A DNA stretch of 64,000 nt from Ipomoea triloba (taxonomy: Eukaryota; Streptophyta; Magnoliopsida; Solanales; Convolvulaceae): NCBI RefSeq assembly GCF_003576645.1, contig NC_044922.1, positions 16,963,790 to 17,027,789 on the forward strand. Reading direction: 5' to 3'. Below are positions 10,780 through 21,974 of the stretch, piece after piece. Position numbers and translations under genes: made by a program. The number at the start of each line of letters is the position of its first letter. Position 1 is the stretch's first letter. A model generated the notes under the pieces. That model saw only the letters and a program-made list of their open reading frames with translations, searched no databases and was not told the DNA's origin.

Positions 10780-11932
10780 GTTGACCGAATCGTTAGTAAC
10801 GAACCATCATTGAGATATCTCTCATGGAAAGGATTCAAGTCACTGACATCGAAGCCTTGGAGAATCAAACCAAAGAATTGAAGATTTGAAGAACCGAAGT
10901 GTTGAAGGCTTGAAGAACCGAAGACTAAGATTACAGGCCGAAGGATGGAAGGGCCAAGCTTTTATGACCGAGCAATCTAACTGTGATTGTCTCGAGGAGA
11001 TTAAGAGGAATGATAAGGTCAATCATTCTCTCGCACAATCAAGGCAAAGACATTCTCTGATAAGTTGTCTTATCTACTGCCTTGAGAATGGGTATAATTG
11101 AATGTCAAATCGGGTTCTATGCAACGATCCCAAGGAGCATTTAATGATTGTCACCTTTTTGTGGGACAAAAGACAAATTGTCCTTGCATAAAAGTGAACA
11201 AACGGCTAGAAAGTACTAACATTCTGAAAAAGGTCAAAACCTTACCCATTGGATATTACACACTGGACAATAGGTTTGAATTTCACATTCCCTCCAACGG
11301 ATCTGAAATTGCACCTATAAATACCCTTGTCCCATCTCACTTTGACAAGGTTGAAAAAAGCTAAATATTGTCTAGCAAGCAAACAACTCTCAGTGTGATA
11401 TTCATAAGCTTACAAGTGATATTTAGCAAAAAGAAGTTCTTGTGTGATTAAGAAGCTTATCAAGGAAACTAATCACAAGGTTTCAAGTTGGAGAAACATC
11501 ACAACCTTTCAGCCATCTCTACAAGTGAAGTAGAAAGAGGCGGAGTAAACTTGGAAGAAGTTGAAAAAACTACAACAACAAAGCTGCCGGGCTAAGTGAT
11601 CAAAGGAGCTTGTTGTAACGGAGTTTGTACTATTACTGGGAATATAGTGCAAACCTTCACGAGTTGTGAAGAAGAGTGGAGTAGGCTTAGTTAACAGCCG
11701 AACCACTATAAAAATCTTTCTCTCTCTCTTTTATTTATTTTACGTATTGCATTGCATATCCCACTCAAACGTAACACCTTTACAAAAAAAACCTAAGTGC
11801 AAAGTGAAACTAAAATTTGACATAATCTTTCCGCTGCGATATAACTCTTTTGAAAAAGTTTTCAAAAACCTCTTGTGAGTCTATTCAACCCCCCCCCCTT
11901 TTAGACTCACACCGTTACTACCGAGACCAACA
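10780..11932 (+). mobile_element. 3' LTR of the Sirevirus-like copia element
   Basis: The right end is CCGAGACCAACA at 11932 after a C-run (11889-11898). The left end is near TTGACCGAATCG at 10781, and both ends share a TAGTAAC/GTTACTA word. A TATA box CTATAAATA lies at 11315-11323, and a pyrimidine-rich TCTTTCTCTCTCTC with TATTTTACGTATTGCATTGC follows at about 11715-11755. The layout is typical of long copia LTRs. The exact left border is uncertain, and I found no TSD because the upstream end of the element is outside the window. Confidence 0.6.
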
Positions 11933-11974
11933 ACTTTCATACTCACACAAACCCAATCTTATGAAACTTTTCAC

Positions 11975-12945
11975 TCTTGATGTATATATTATAGTATTTC
12001 AAAAAAATATTACAATATTATGTTAATGTATGTAATTAAATTCCTCTCATTATAATATTAAAAAAAATTCCAACAATCAAATTACTATATGATGTATATT
12101 ATAGTATTCAAAAAAATATTACTATATTATGTTAATGTACGTAATTAAATTACCCTCATGATAGCATACCATGCAATTCAATTATGGTTCAAAATATTTT
12201 AATCTTGCGCATTTTTTTATTTTATATTCGTTAACAATAAAATTACTATATGATGTATATTATAGTATTAAAAAAAATTTACTATATTATGTTAATGTAT
12301 GTAATTAAATTTCTCGCATGATAATATTAAAAAAAATACCAACAATCAAATTACTATTATGATGTATATTATAGTATTCAAAAAAAGTATTACTATATTA
12401 TGTTAATGTACGTAATTATATTCGTAAACAATCAAATTACTATATGATGTATATTATAGTATTAAAAAAAATTACAATATTATGTTAATATATGTAATTA
12501 TATTCTTCGCATGATAATATTAAAAAAATTCCAACAATCAAATTACTATATGATGTATATTATAGTATTCAAAAAAAAATTACTATATTATGTTAATGTA
12601 CATAATTAAAATTTCTCTAATGATAATATTAAAAACAAAATTCCAACAATCAAATTACTATGTGATGTATATATTTTAGTATTCCAAAAAAATATTACTA
12701 TATTATGTTTATGTACGTAATTAAATTCCTCTCATTATAATATAAAAAAATTACAACAATCAAATTACTATATAATGTATATTATAGTATTCCAAAAATA
12801 TATTACTATATTATATTAATGTACGTAATTAAATTCCTCTTGTGATAATATTCAAAAAAATAATTCCAACAATCAAATTACTATATGATGTATATTATAG
12901 TAATCAAAAAAATATTACTATATTATGTTAATGTACATAATTTGT
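11975..12945. repeat. AT-rich tandem satellite, about nine monomers of 85-160 bp
   Basis: The word GATGTATATTATAGTATT returns at roughly 11979, 12089, 12251, 12360, 12445, 12552, 12663, 12774 and 12887. It is followed each time by A-runs, TACTATATTATGTTAATGTA and CAACAATCAAATTACTATAT. Most spacings are 107-113 bp, with one short and one long interval. The array stops about 50 bp before the TATA box of the small peptide gene. Confidence 0.9.
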
Positions 12946-12948
12946 AGG

Positions 12949-13092
12949 CAAATATACCAATTTGGGATGTTAATCTTGTAGGCAGTTTAGTGTTATAAAT
13001 AGGGAAAAAGTCTCCTATAATATCATTCCATCTTATCTCTAATTAAAAGCAATTCAGTCATCCCGTCCAAAAAAAGAAATCCTTTCTTCGAA
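12949..13092 (+). promoter_or_regulatory. Promoter and 5' UTR of the cysteine-rich peptide gene
   Basis: TATAAATA at 12994-13001 lies 92 bp before the ATG at 13093. That is a normal TATA-to-start spacing with a transcription start near 13025-13035. A nearly identical 53-bp stretch including the TATA box recurs at 14703-14755. Confidence 0.7.
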
Positions 13093-13634
13093 ATGGCATT
13101 CAAAATCTTGTGGTGTGCTCTCCTTTTTTCCCTAATTGCATTTTGTAAGTCCAATCGTTTTTTTCTTTAGAATACTATCCCCTGCGTTGAAGTTTCAATT
13201 TTTTTAGGGAGTTTACGTAGTGTAAATGTATAGTACGGGTTTAAAGGTGTCTTCAACAATTAAAGCATGCTCAGAATACCTCAGGACCAATAGTTATATC
13301 GTGGACTGCGGTCCACATTAAAATTTGCTCCTTAGGACATTTCGTGGTCTAACCCAAAATAAAATTAAAAACTGTTATTGTATGTAACTCATTGTTCAGA
13401 GATGTAAAAGTAATGATTAAAGTTTTGGCAGGCACATCGCTCACGATGGTTGATGGGTGCAATTGCAAGGACAAGTGGTGCTGGGACGATAATTCTTGTG
13501 ACAAATCACAACATTGCAGTTGTAACAAAATTGTACACATTTGCGCCTGTCCTGTTCAACCACACGCGAATAATCTTGGATGTAGTAGCGATAAGGACTG
13601 TAATCATCCTCATCATCTTGGACTTACAAATTAA
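13093..13634 (+). CDS. Small secreted cysteine-rich peptide, two exons (84 aa)
   Basis: Exon 1 is 13093-13144 and exon 2 is 13432-13634, with a GTAAGT donor at 13145 and a GGCAG acceptor ending at 13431. The junction codon is a phase-1 TGC. Exon 1 encodes a classic signal peptide (MAFKILWCALLFSLIAF). The exon 2 product has ten cysteines in about 52 residues, spaced CxC-x4-C-x5-C-x5-CxC-x6-CxC-x10-C-x5-C, with a GCSSDKDC segment and a His/Asn-rich tail before the stop. The signal-peptide intron, small size and cysteine density resemble plant defensin-like or nodule-type cysteine-rich peptides. The spacing matches no family I can name, so the role (antimicrobial, signalling or other) is open. 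AATAAA lies near 13699. No frame damage is seen. Confidence 0.8.
13288..13350. repeat. MITE remnant in the peptide gene intron
   Basis: A perfect palindrome GTGGACTGCGGTCCAC-type core at about 13310-13319 with CGTGGTC nearby resembles the terminal GTGGACCATGGTCCAC of the MULE MITEs at 55693 and 62121. It may be a relic of the same family. No TSD was found. Confidence 0.3.
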
Positions 13635-13735
13635 ACCTACAATATGCAAAATAATTTTACATTAGCTACAATAGTGATCTATATAATTCATGGTTGTTGA
13701 ATAAATATAATATTAGATGTTACTGGTTAACAAGA

Positions 13736-13803
13736 TGTCTTGGGGTTCAAACTCCCGATCTCTCTTAAAGAACAAGAGTGCATGACCACTCACGCCAACC
13801 AAA
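13736..13803 (-). mobile_element. tRNA-like SINE head (possible)
   Basis: The minus strand contains GTGAGTGGTCATGCACTC (A-box-like) and, 35 bp further on, GGGAGTTTGAACCCCAAG (B-box-like), the spacing of a pol III promoter. No clear tail or TSD was seen. It is not a functional tRNA, because no acceptor stem closes. Confidence 0.35.
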
Positions 13804-14090
13804 CTGGTTACTGGATGTTAATGATTTGATTATCAATATTTCATATAACAAATATTTCTCTCCCTTATCAGTCGATGTTACTATATTCTATAAAAAATTA
13901 TTTTAATAGGAAATTAATTATCTCAATTATGTTATGTAGAAATGGCATAAGATTTGGAAAAAAAATTATATAAATAGGTATTAAAAGTTAGAATTAATTA
14001 TTTTTCAATTAAATCATTTAAATGCTTTGCAAAGTTGGATTGACCTAATTCAAAACCATAGTTCGGCCGAAAAATTTAACGATAGGATTA

Positions 14091-14220
14091 AATGTGATAC
14101 AAATTGAATAGTCATGCATCTACTTTGAAGATGTTAATAGTCAAGGACCAAATGTGATATAAATTGAATAGTCATGCACCTAATTTAAAAATCTTGATAG
14201 TCAAAGACCGAAATTGATAC
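14091..14220. repeat. Degenerate 60-bp tandem repeat
   Basis: AAATTGAATAGTCATGCA appears at 14101 and 14161 with similar flanks (AATGTGATA...; ATAGTCAA.GACC). This gives two diverged units of 60 bp. Confidence 0.75.
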
Positions 14221-14301
14221 ATGTATTATAATCGAATGACTACAAATGATAGTTTCTCTTTTTGAATCTATTAACTTGGGCCAAACATGCCCTTTGGACT
14301 G

Positions 14302-14610
14302 AAATAAAATAATACTAGTTAAATTTAATGAGTTCTGTTCATAAAATAAAATAATACTAGTTAAATTTAATGAGTTCTGTTCATATTTATATTTATATAT
14401 AGTTAAATTTAATGAGTTCTGTTCATATTTATATTTATATATCTTGTATTATTATTGATATTGTTATTGTTATTACTATATAATCTTGTATTATTATTGA
14501 TATTGTTATTGTTATTACTATATAATTCAGGAATCAAAAGTGAAAATCTCTCTAATATCTTTTATAATTCAGGAATCAAAAGTGAAAATCTCTCTAATAT
14601 CTTTTTATAG
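14302..14610. repeat. Chain of four exact 42-bp tandem duplications
   Basis: Four consecutive staggered segments are each duplicated once in tandem with period 42. The pairs start at about 14302/14344, 14359/14401, 14443/14485 and 14521/14563. Together they roughly double a stretch of unique AT-rich sequence in 42-bp steps. Confidence 0.92.
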
Positions 14611-14702
14611 AAAATAATTCAATGCTAATATAATAGGGTAAGCATAGTTTTGGAAAAAAAAATTATTTTGTTTAGAATAGAATTAGTGATTACCAAAGAT
14701 AG

Positions 14703-14755
14703 CAATTTGGGCTGTTAATCTTGTAGGTAGTTTAGTGCTATAAATAGGGAAAAAG
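14703..14755 (+). promoter_or_regulatory. Orphan copy of the peptide-gene core promoter
   Basis: CAATTTGGG.TGTTAATCTTGTAGG.AGTTTAGTG.TATAAATAGGGAAAAAGT is shared with 12961-13011, with only a few substitutions (dots mark differences). TATAAATA is at 14739-14746. The peptide exon does not follow, so this is a promoter fragment separated from its gene or a remnant of a tandem gene copy. Confidence 0.65.
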
Positions 14756-14756
14756 T

Positions 14757-15455
14757 GTAAAGGATACCAAGCCTTGTGTTTGAGTGTCACAAACTTGTAA
14801 AGGTTGCTGTCTTTGAGACACTGAATCATTTTATTTCCAAACTCTTTGTTGATGACCCTGGACATAAAGCCTTCGATTTTAAGTATGGATCCTTCCTTAA
14901 CCATACTTTTCTTCGCATCTTGATCCTGGATACTCATTACTCCATCTTTTCCATAAATGCAAGTTCTTTCAAAGATAGTGGAGTGCATGCTCAGATATCT
15001 TTGGCTAACCAGAAATTGACATGTGTTAACACACGACTCCACATTCTCAATAATAAACGGTCATCAACCGTTCAGCTCAATAACCCATTGAAAAACATCT
15101 TGAGTATGACAACCAACTCCTCGTGAAGAAATCTTCAGTGTAAGTCTTCGGTTAATAAGAACTTGGCCAAAACTCTGGAGAACGTCTCCTTCCTTTCTTG
15201 ACAGAAATAAATCCATGAGCCTTCATGATGATTTTAGTACTCGATCATGAGATACTTCACAAATCTCCAGACATGAGGATTCGTGTAACTCAAAGTTCCT
15301 CAGTCAGACTTCGTGATAATTATCACTTGTCGTTCCCTGTTTATGACTGATATAGCAAACAAAGATATAGACAGGAACACATAAACTTCATTTCATTTAA
15401 ACTAAAGGGACCCACAATATACAATAATTAATCCAGAAAAGACACCATAGTCTGC
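14757..15455. other. Unidentified segment with overlapping ORFs on both strands
   Basis: A minus-strand frame of 119 codons (15042-14683) includes a central section with KEGSILKIEGF and NKEFGNKMIQCLK. A plus-strand frame (14776-15126, 116 codons) overlaps it. I recognise neither. The segment begins directly after the orphan promoter and ends at the TSD of element 2, so it is either internal sequence of an older retroelement or a captured gene fragment. Codon composition does not clearly favour one strand. Confidence 0.35.
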
Positions 15456-15460
15456 CCTGA

Positions 15461-16797
15461 TGATGTTGTGATATTGCGGTGAGGTGTGGATGTAGGTGGT
15501 AAAACGAAGAGTCAAGACTCCCCGAGTGTCGTGTCTCTCAAGGATGGCGAATGGGAACCAAATATGTGTGGCATTTAGGAAGTTGAAAGGTAAGAGTTGC
15601 AAGAATCAAAGGGAAAGGTTTTGTTCATGGGTGGTTTGAAGGTAAAAAGGGATTGAAAATACAAAAGGTAAAAGGAAGGGGTTGCATGCCAAAGTCAAGC
15701 CAAAGGATTGATTATCGTAGGTAGCTTGGAATTGGGTTTCGGGATTGATCTAGGGAGTCACGGTATTAGTACCGAGTGGCGTCACACTCAGACTCTCAAT
15801 CCTCATTCGGTTGAGGCATTTTATCGAACACCTAGCCAACCACTCCTCTCGGATCTCATCCTTTCGGATTAAGAGTGGAGATATAGATGAGTTGGGCTCG
15901 TGAGAGGCCGCTATCGCGCACTCTCTCACTCCCACTCGGTTCACTAGCTACCCCAGCCGGAAATAGAAGCAAAGATTGAACAACATCATCCATACAAATA
16001 TCAATCATACTCCCAAAATACTCAAGATCATAAGATAAAATATAAGCATCAATCCATAGGTGAACAAGGGCACACACACCCAAACTAATCTACTCTAACA
16101 TGATGAACATTCAAACAACAAAGCAAAATACTCAATGTAATAAATCTAAAGAAGCAATCTAAATGGAAAGAGTATGTTACCAAAGGAATGGTGAATTTGA
16201 CATCTTCAATCCATCTTCGTTAATCTAAAAGATCTATTCTAATCTAAGGGAAAAGAGTGTGTTTTTCCTCCCCAAAGGGGAAGGAATGGAAAGAGAAATC
16301 AGATCTAAAGTTTATTGGGGCTGTAGGGAACTGATCTAAAAAACCTATAAAGGGCATATATATAGTCCCCAAAATCTCGCCCTAATTATTTCCGCGCTGT
16401 GTCGCGTCCACGCGGCTCACACGCGTGTGAGCGTGCGTGGGAGCAATCCAGTAAGCAATCACGCGTGCTCACACGCGTGTGAGCGTGCGTGGTGAAGTTT
16501 GCTTCTGTTGTCTTCTTCTATATTGTAGCTCTCGACGATACGGTTCCATAGCCACCTGCCTCGCCTCATTCGGACATTCCTAGCTCCGGTTACGTCCGTT
16601 TTACTGAAGTGTCACCGGAATGCCCTGCGAAGTGCAAGATTTGTGCAAATTATATCGAAACACACAAGATTAGTCCCTAGACCTATATGCAATGAAATTA
16701 CCCTATCTTAGCATGTTTCTAGGCCTAATGGACATCTATTATAGCATGTTTCACACCTAAATGACCCCTAAAATACGGCTACTTTTGGCACTTATCA
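15461..16797 (-). repeat. 3' LTR of element 2 (1337 bp)
   Basis: Plus-strand ends are TGATGTTGTGATATTG and GGCACTTATCA. It is nearly identical to 21975-23176 but retains about 135 bp that the other copy has lost, mainly around 15925-16085. It carries the paired hairpin module at 16408-16492. Confidence 0.92.
16408..16492. other. Paired CACGCGTGTG hairpin module (3' LTR, element 2)
   Basis: Arms at 16408-16440 and 16460-16492 each contain CTCACACGCGTGTGAG, a perfect 16-bp palindrome, inside CACGC...GCGTGG. The counterpart in the 5' LTR is at about 22787-22871. Confidence 0.8.
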
Positions 16798-16812
16798 AAT
16801 TTTCCACACTTT
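16798..16812 (-). other. Polypurine tract of element 2
   Basis: The minus strand reads AAAGTGTGGAAAATT directly before the LTR start TGATAAGT. It matches the element 1 tract. Confidence 0.6.
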
Positions 16813-18847
16813 AACTTTGCTTGTCCTCAAGCAATTCACAATTAAATGCTAATCATTTAAATGTCAAAGGTAGCTGTGTTACTCAATCAATTAATCGGTC
16901 TATTAACTCTAGGATGTAGCCAATGGAGTGGGTGAAATAACGCACATTATCTACACAGAATGGTAACCACATGCCATACACTCTAAGAATATACAAACAA
17001 AGAAAAACCCCAATGGTCTCATTTGGACAATGCAACGCACACACCCTTCATTCAACCAAGCATGCAATCCAAATTAGATTCACCTCAAATTTTACAAAGG
17101 CCTTCAAGCCGAGCCCCCTAGTGGGAACGATGTGCACACCTCAACCAACCACTTTTCGACTAAACGCCAAAGCCCAACGGTAAAATAAGTGAGGGTAGGG
17201 ACATGGACCGCTCACCGCCAATGGCTTGGGTGGTCACTCTTTCTTCTCACTTCCTAGGATAACGCCATTGGGCGACCCGACTTCACTTGGAGCTCCATGC
17301 TTTTTCGAAGACAGTGTAATGGGTGCCCGAATCCTAGCGAAGCGGCTCACCTCCGCTCTATTTTCTCATCTCCTAGGAGCATTTTATGTGGACAACCAAC
17401 TCTAGGTATAGCTTTTGCTTTTTATGAAGACTATGGTTGAACACAACCTAGCGAGATGGCTTTCCTCAATTTTTATCTCTAGGATTGGCCTTTTGCCTTT
17501 TCTACTATTTCTCCATACAACCCCTCATGCCTTTTTTTTGGGATTAAGGGATTTTTCACTCTAAGCTCACTATTAGGCTCACCTTTTGCCCCATGCCCTA
17601 CCAAAATTAGTTCAATTCCGGGCTTCGCTTTCACTTATCTTTCTAAAATTAAGGGGTGCACACTCCCACTTCGAGAGATCATTGACTAAGGTCTAAGGAA
17701 AATAAGAGGTGAATATCATGCAAGCATTCAAGAATTTAAAGCTCATTTGGTCAAAGAAGGGGTACTTCCCATGGATATTCAAAGAGAAAAAATTTTATTT
17801 TTGGCATATGATTAACATTCTCCCTAGATAATGTGAACAATGACACACTCTCCAAAGATAAAACACACCCATAAGACAAGACCAATAAATCAATCAAGCA
17901 AACAAACAATATAAGCACAAGGTGCATCCTTTCCACACTTTAAAACAAACATCGTCCTCGATGTTGCCTTGAGGATCAAGTGGAACAAAGGAGCACGGTC
18001 ATTCAAAATCAATCAAACCCTTTCCACACTTTAGAAGTGTTTCCGGGGGTGTGGGGTATTAATAATATAGCATTTTGTGGGTGCGAAATAGCATGTGTTT
18101 ATCAAGTATGCAAGGAACACGTATAACAATTTAATTTCCACACTTTAGAATTGAAAAACGAGGCATAAAAAGTAGAAGGGATAAGAGGTTTACAACCAAG
18201 TAAGCATCCCTTCATTTCCACACTTTAAGCTTCCAACATCTCTTTTGCCTTCGTTCTCCAAGCTACATGAAACAATGTTAGCGCAAGAAGACAACCAATT
18301 GACGTGCAATGGCCTGACGGAAGTTATTTTATTCATAATGAAAGTATTAAAGCATAAACCCTAAAACAAGGTAAGTAATTAAAACAAAAGCAATAAGAAA
18401 TATATGTAAATCAAGATAGCAGATGATTCTTGGCATTGCCAAGCCTTGGAGACTCATAAAATTGGATGAAAAGAAAATAATGCACGAAAATCTGTCAGGA
18501 CCTGCCCACGCGACTCACACGCGTGTAGGTCCTCGTAGATCAACACTGGAAAGATTCCACGCCTGTCACCACGCGTGTGAGCAGGCGTGGACAGCAGTGT
18601 TGATCATCTTCTTCGTTTCCTGGTTTTTGCCTTCCGTTTTTGAACCGGTTTAGCTCATTCATCATGGCTTAGCACCAAAATCACCTGCATTGTTAGCTCA
18701 AGCAAGGCTATTCTAAAAAGAAAAATTGCTAATAAACGAAGAGAAAGAAAAAGTAAACAAGAAATAAAGTTCTAATCTAAGGATAACGTTGGGATTGCCT
18801 CCCAAGTGCACCATGGTTTAACGTCCCCTGGCCAGACGTGGTGTGCT
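16813..18847. other. Non-coding internal region of element 2
   Basis: No credible ORF. It is collinear with 2561-4447 of element 1 and includes a hairpin pair at 18506-18590. Many TTTCCACACTT words (for example near 17931, 18021, 18136 and 18212) repeat the PPT complement, so several PPT-like tracts lie upstream of the true one. Confidence 0.65.
18506..18590. other. Paired CACGCGTGTG hairpin module (internal, element 2)
   Basis: CCACGCGACTCACACGCGTG at 18506 and CCACGCCTGTC...CACGCGTGTGAGCAGGCGTGG ending at 18590. The position relative to the ORF is the same as in element 1 (4107-4192). Confidence 0.75.
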
Positions 18848-20430
18848 CTATCCTTCGAAGCACACTGATTTTGGGACCTTACCAAGCGTCCTGTGAACTT
18901 TAGATTCAAGGTATGCCCGAAGATGGGAAACATCCTTGAATTTGGAAACTAAGGAGAGGAAAATAAAATTCAACGATAAGTAAGCTCGGGGTATTATTTC
19001 AAGGTGTTCAAAGATAATATACCCCTCTTCTTCTTTCTCCTTATAGGTTCCTATCCCTGCAACCTTTTCCTTAAAGACTCCCCAATATACACACTCTCCA
19101 CCTTCTATCCTATCTAGAGCAATTTCTCCCGACACAACTTCTACCGGATTGTCAAGGGTGACAACTCTCTTTCCTTGATCCTGCTTCTCTTCTACGATTT
19201 CTAAGAAATTCTCATCTTCCCATACAGGATAATCATATTCATAAAATTCGCTTTCACAAGAATAAAAAGATTTGATCTCATCCTCACTCCCCAAATTATC
19301 ATCACACAGTTACAAGTAATCACACTCCCATGAGCAAAAAGAAACTTTATCACATTCATCAAGATTATCATGAATTGTAAAGGAGTCATCCTCACAAACA
19401 TTATAAGAACCTTCAATAAGAGTTTGAGGGAAAGTTTTACCTCGTATGGGTTCTTTGTCTTCCCACACAATTTCAATGTGATCCTCGTCCTCACTCTCAA
19501 TCTCTTCCCATTGTGGTATGTTCAACTCGAAAGTTGAAACTTCTTGAAGTACCGGGGCATCAAGTTCTTCTTGTTTTTCTACACTCACCTTTTCATTTTT
19601 AGCCTTTCTTTCCATCTCGCCTTCACTTCGCGGATAGGTTTCCATTGTCGGGTTAGTTCCCATGAAATGGTCATCAACTTGTGGTAGCATTTTCTTCATG
19701 AACTCCTCCGACATTGATAGCATTTTAGTCTCGATTTCGTCCAGCGGAAGTCCTTCTTCGCGAAGAGCGACAAAATTCTTCTTCAATTCACTTCTAATCT
19801 CATTTCTTAGGTTGATGGTATCTTCCTTGGCCATTTGTATGAATGTTTCTAATTTGTTCTTCAGGATTTGAATTTCATCATTGACCGGTGGAAGGTACTC
19901 ACAATGTTGTCTCTCATATGGCATTGGTTGAGTGAAATTTTGAACAAAAGGTGGTGTTTTGTAAAGGTATTTTTCATCTTGTTGTGGTGGGGGTGGATAA
20001 CTAGGATTAGTGTAAGAATGAGAATACCAATTCTTCTCAAGGTTATGATTTGGTGGAGGGTCATGGTGGAATGGAGGTTTAACGGTTGAAGGGATTTTGA
20101 CCTTTAATGTCGGTTCACAATTTGGATCTATCTCCTTCATGACTTGAATAAGTCGGTTGTTAATCCTCTCAGCTATAGAACTCAATGATTCCTCTCTATC
20201 TCGAAATGGGGTATCTCAATTCTTTCATGGTTAAGCATAGATGAGGAAGCATATGAATATGATTGTTGGTTGTGATCAAAGTAAGTGTTCGGGTGTGAAT
20301 ATGGTGGTGGTGGGTACAAATAAGGATTTGGATAATAATATGGGTAAGGTTCATAAGTTTGGGGTGGAATATTTGTCGTATATGATCTTCCATGGTATGG
20401 GTAACCATGGGGATATGTATAAGCACTCAT
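18848..20430 (-). pseudogene. Degenerate element-specific ORF of element 2 (function unknown)
   Basis: It starts at an ATG at 20430 (MSAYTYPHGYPYHG), the counterpart of MRAQMHPHG in element 1. The first frame ends at 20182. Similarity continues one frame over from 20185 to a TAA at 19310, then in the same frame to a stop at 18848. The N-terminus is Pro/Tyr-rich (PPPPYSHP and similar). A helical, charged section (about 19800-19900 on DNA) contains LKNKLETFIQMAKE and looks like coiled coil. An acidic block follows with IEIVWEDKEP, and the C-terminus is HLRAYLESKV...KVPKSVCFEG. The intact ancestor would have been about 525-530 residues. Function is unknown. The single frameshift and single internal stop mark a recently decayed gene. 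Confidence 0.7.
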
Positions 20431-20486
20431 TTTGTAAGCTTCAATTGATTTTGATGAAGAAAATTTCCTGTGCAAAGCTTAACAAA

Positions 20487-21750
20487 TGATAAGCGCCAAG
20501 GATAGCACTTATAAGGGGTCTTTATTAGATTAAAATCGCATCGTTTTAGCATCCGATTACAACAATTGCATGCATTTTAGCTCAAATGCGATTAAAATCT
20601 TCTAACAACATTTCTAGGAAGAGTTTTGAAGTATTTCACAGGTTGGAGAGGGATTTTGAAGCTAAAATAGAGCAAAAGACAAACAAGCCGAAATGCAGTA
20701 GCGTCCCACGCAGCCTCACACGTGTGTGGCTGGGCGTGGAATTATTCCAGAGAGCCACCACGCCACTCACACGCGTGTGAACAAGCGTGGTCGGGCCAAG
20801 GGCCATTTTGGGAAATTTGTTCCTTTTTCTTTGTCACCTATATAAATCCCTTTTGCCCTAAACCTAAGGAGAGCAGAAAAATTGTTAGAATAGGGTAGAA
20901 TAGATTTAGAGGGTTTTATCCCCTCTTGGGAGAAAATTCCTTTCTTTCACAAGTTTTAGAATAGATCAAGGGCAAGAGAGAAGATTGGATTTTCAAGATC
21001 AAGGTTGTAAGATCCCCTTCTCAAAAGGGTGGTAACCATTCTCTTCATTTTCTAATTCAATACTTGTTTCTTTGAATTTTCCATTCTCTTTCTTGTTTCT
21101 CTAGTATGATAGAGTAGATTAGATAGGGGATTGGTGGCCCCATGGTAGATCTATGTGGATGTTTAATATTATTGCTTTGATTTGTGAATTGCTTGTTTGT
21201 TGGATGTTGAACTCGTGTGGATGATGTTCCTCAAGCTTTGTGCCTTTTGTGGCCACATTAGGTAGCAAACCCAAAGGAAGTGAGTGTGTGCGCGATAGCG
21301 GCCACTCACGAGTCTAACTCACCCACATCTCCGCTCTTAGTCCGAAAGGACAAGATCCGAGAGGAGTGGTAGACAAAGTGTTCGATGAAATGCCCCAACC
21401 GAATGAGGATGTGGGAGTCCAAAGTGTGACGCCACTTGGTGATGTGCCATGAACTCCCTAGTCTATTCCACAACTTGCACTCGCAAAACCATCCAAAGAT
21501 AAACCACATGGAAAAGCCTAAAGCCCCAATCTCCACTTTACTTTTCTTTATTTTACACAACCACTATCAACCTTCCCCTTCTTACAAATGAATCCAACCC
21601 TTAGCACTCCCGTAACTCTTTCTCTTCAACCTCTTAGATGCCAACACACTAACCCGATTCCCATTCGCCATCCTTGAGAGACACGACACTCGGGGAGTCT
21701 TGACTCTTCGTTTTACCACCTACACATTCACCCTCACCCCATACACATCA
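20487..21750 (+). mobile_element. Solo LTR of the same family nested in element 2
   Basis: It starts TGATAAGCGCCAAGGATAGC and ends ATACACATCA, in the opposite orientation to its host. It is related most closely to the element 1 LTR: its 21306-21560 region is the complement of the block at 1899-2141. It carries the hairpin pair at 20706-20790. Flanking 5-mers are ACAAA and AAACC, so there is no perfect TSD. Loss by mutation or formation by inter-element recombination are both possible. Confidence 0.8.
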
Positions 21751-21953
21751 AAACCCTGTCAACAAACAACAAATATTTCGCAACTAAATGTAGTTGCAAG
21801 TGAGCAATAAAATATTCAAAGCAAATAAACTCACTTCTTCAAGCAAGTAACAAAAATAAGAAAACAATATAAATAAAAACAAAAAGAAAGAAATTCAAGA
21901 ACTCTTAAAAATCTACTTCAAAAATGTCAACACAATTCAAGAACCGTTTGCCA

Positions 21954-21971
21954 TCCCCGGTAACGGCGCCA
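21954..21971 (-). other. Primer-binding site (tRNA-Asp), element 2
   Basis: The plus strand reads TCCCCGGTAACGGCGCCA, which is 17 of 18 bases identical to the 3' end of plant tRNA-Asp. It sits 3 nt inside the 5' LTR at 21975. It is better preserved than in element 1. Confidence 0.88.
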
Positions 21972-21974
21972 TTT

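Noticed and set aside
13736..13803. Functional tRNA gene
   Set aside because: A-box and B-box-like words are present but no acceptor or anticodon stem can be closed. It is a SINE relic at best.
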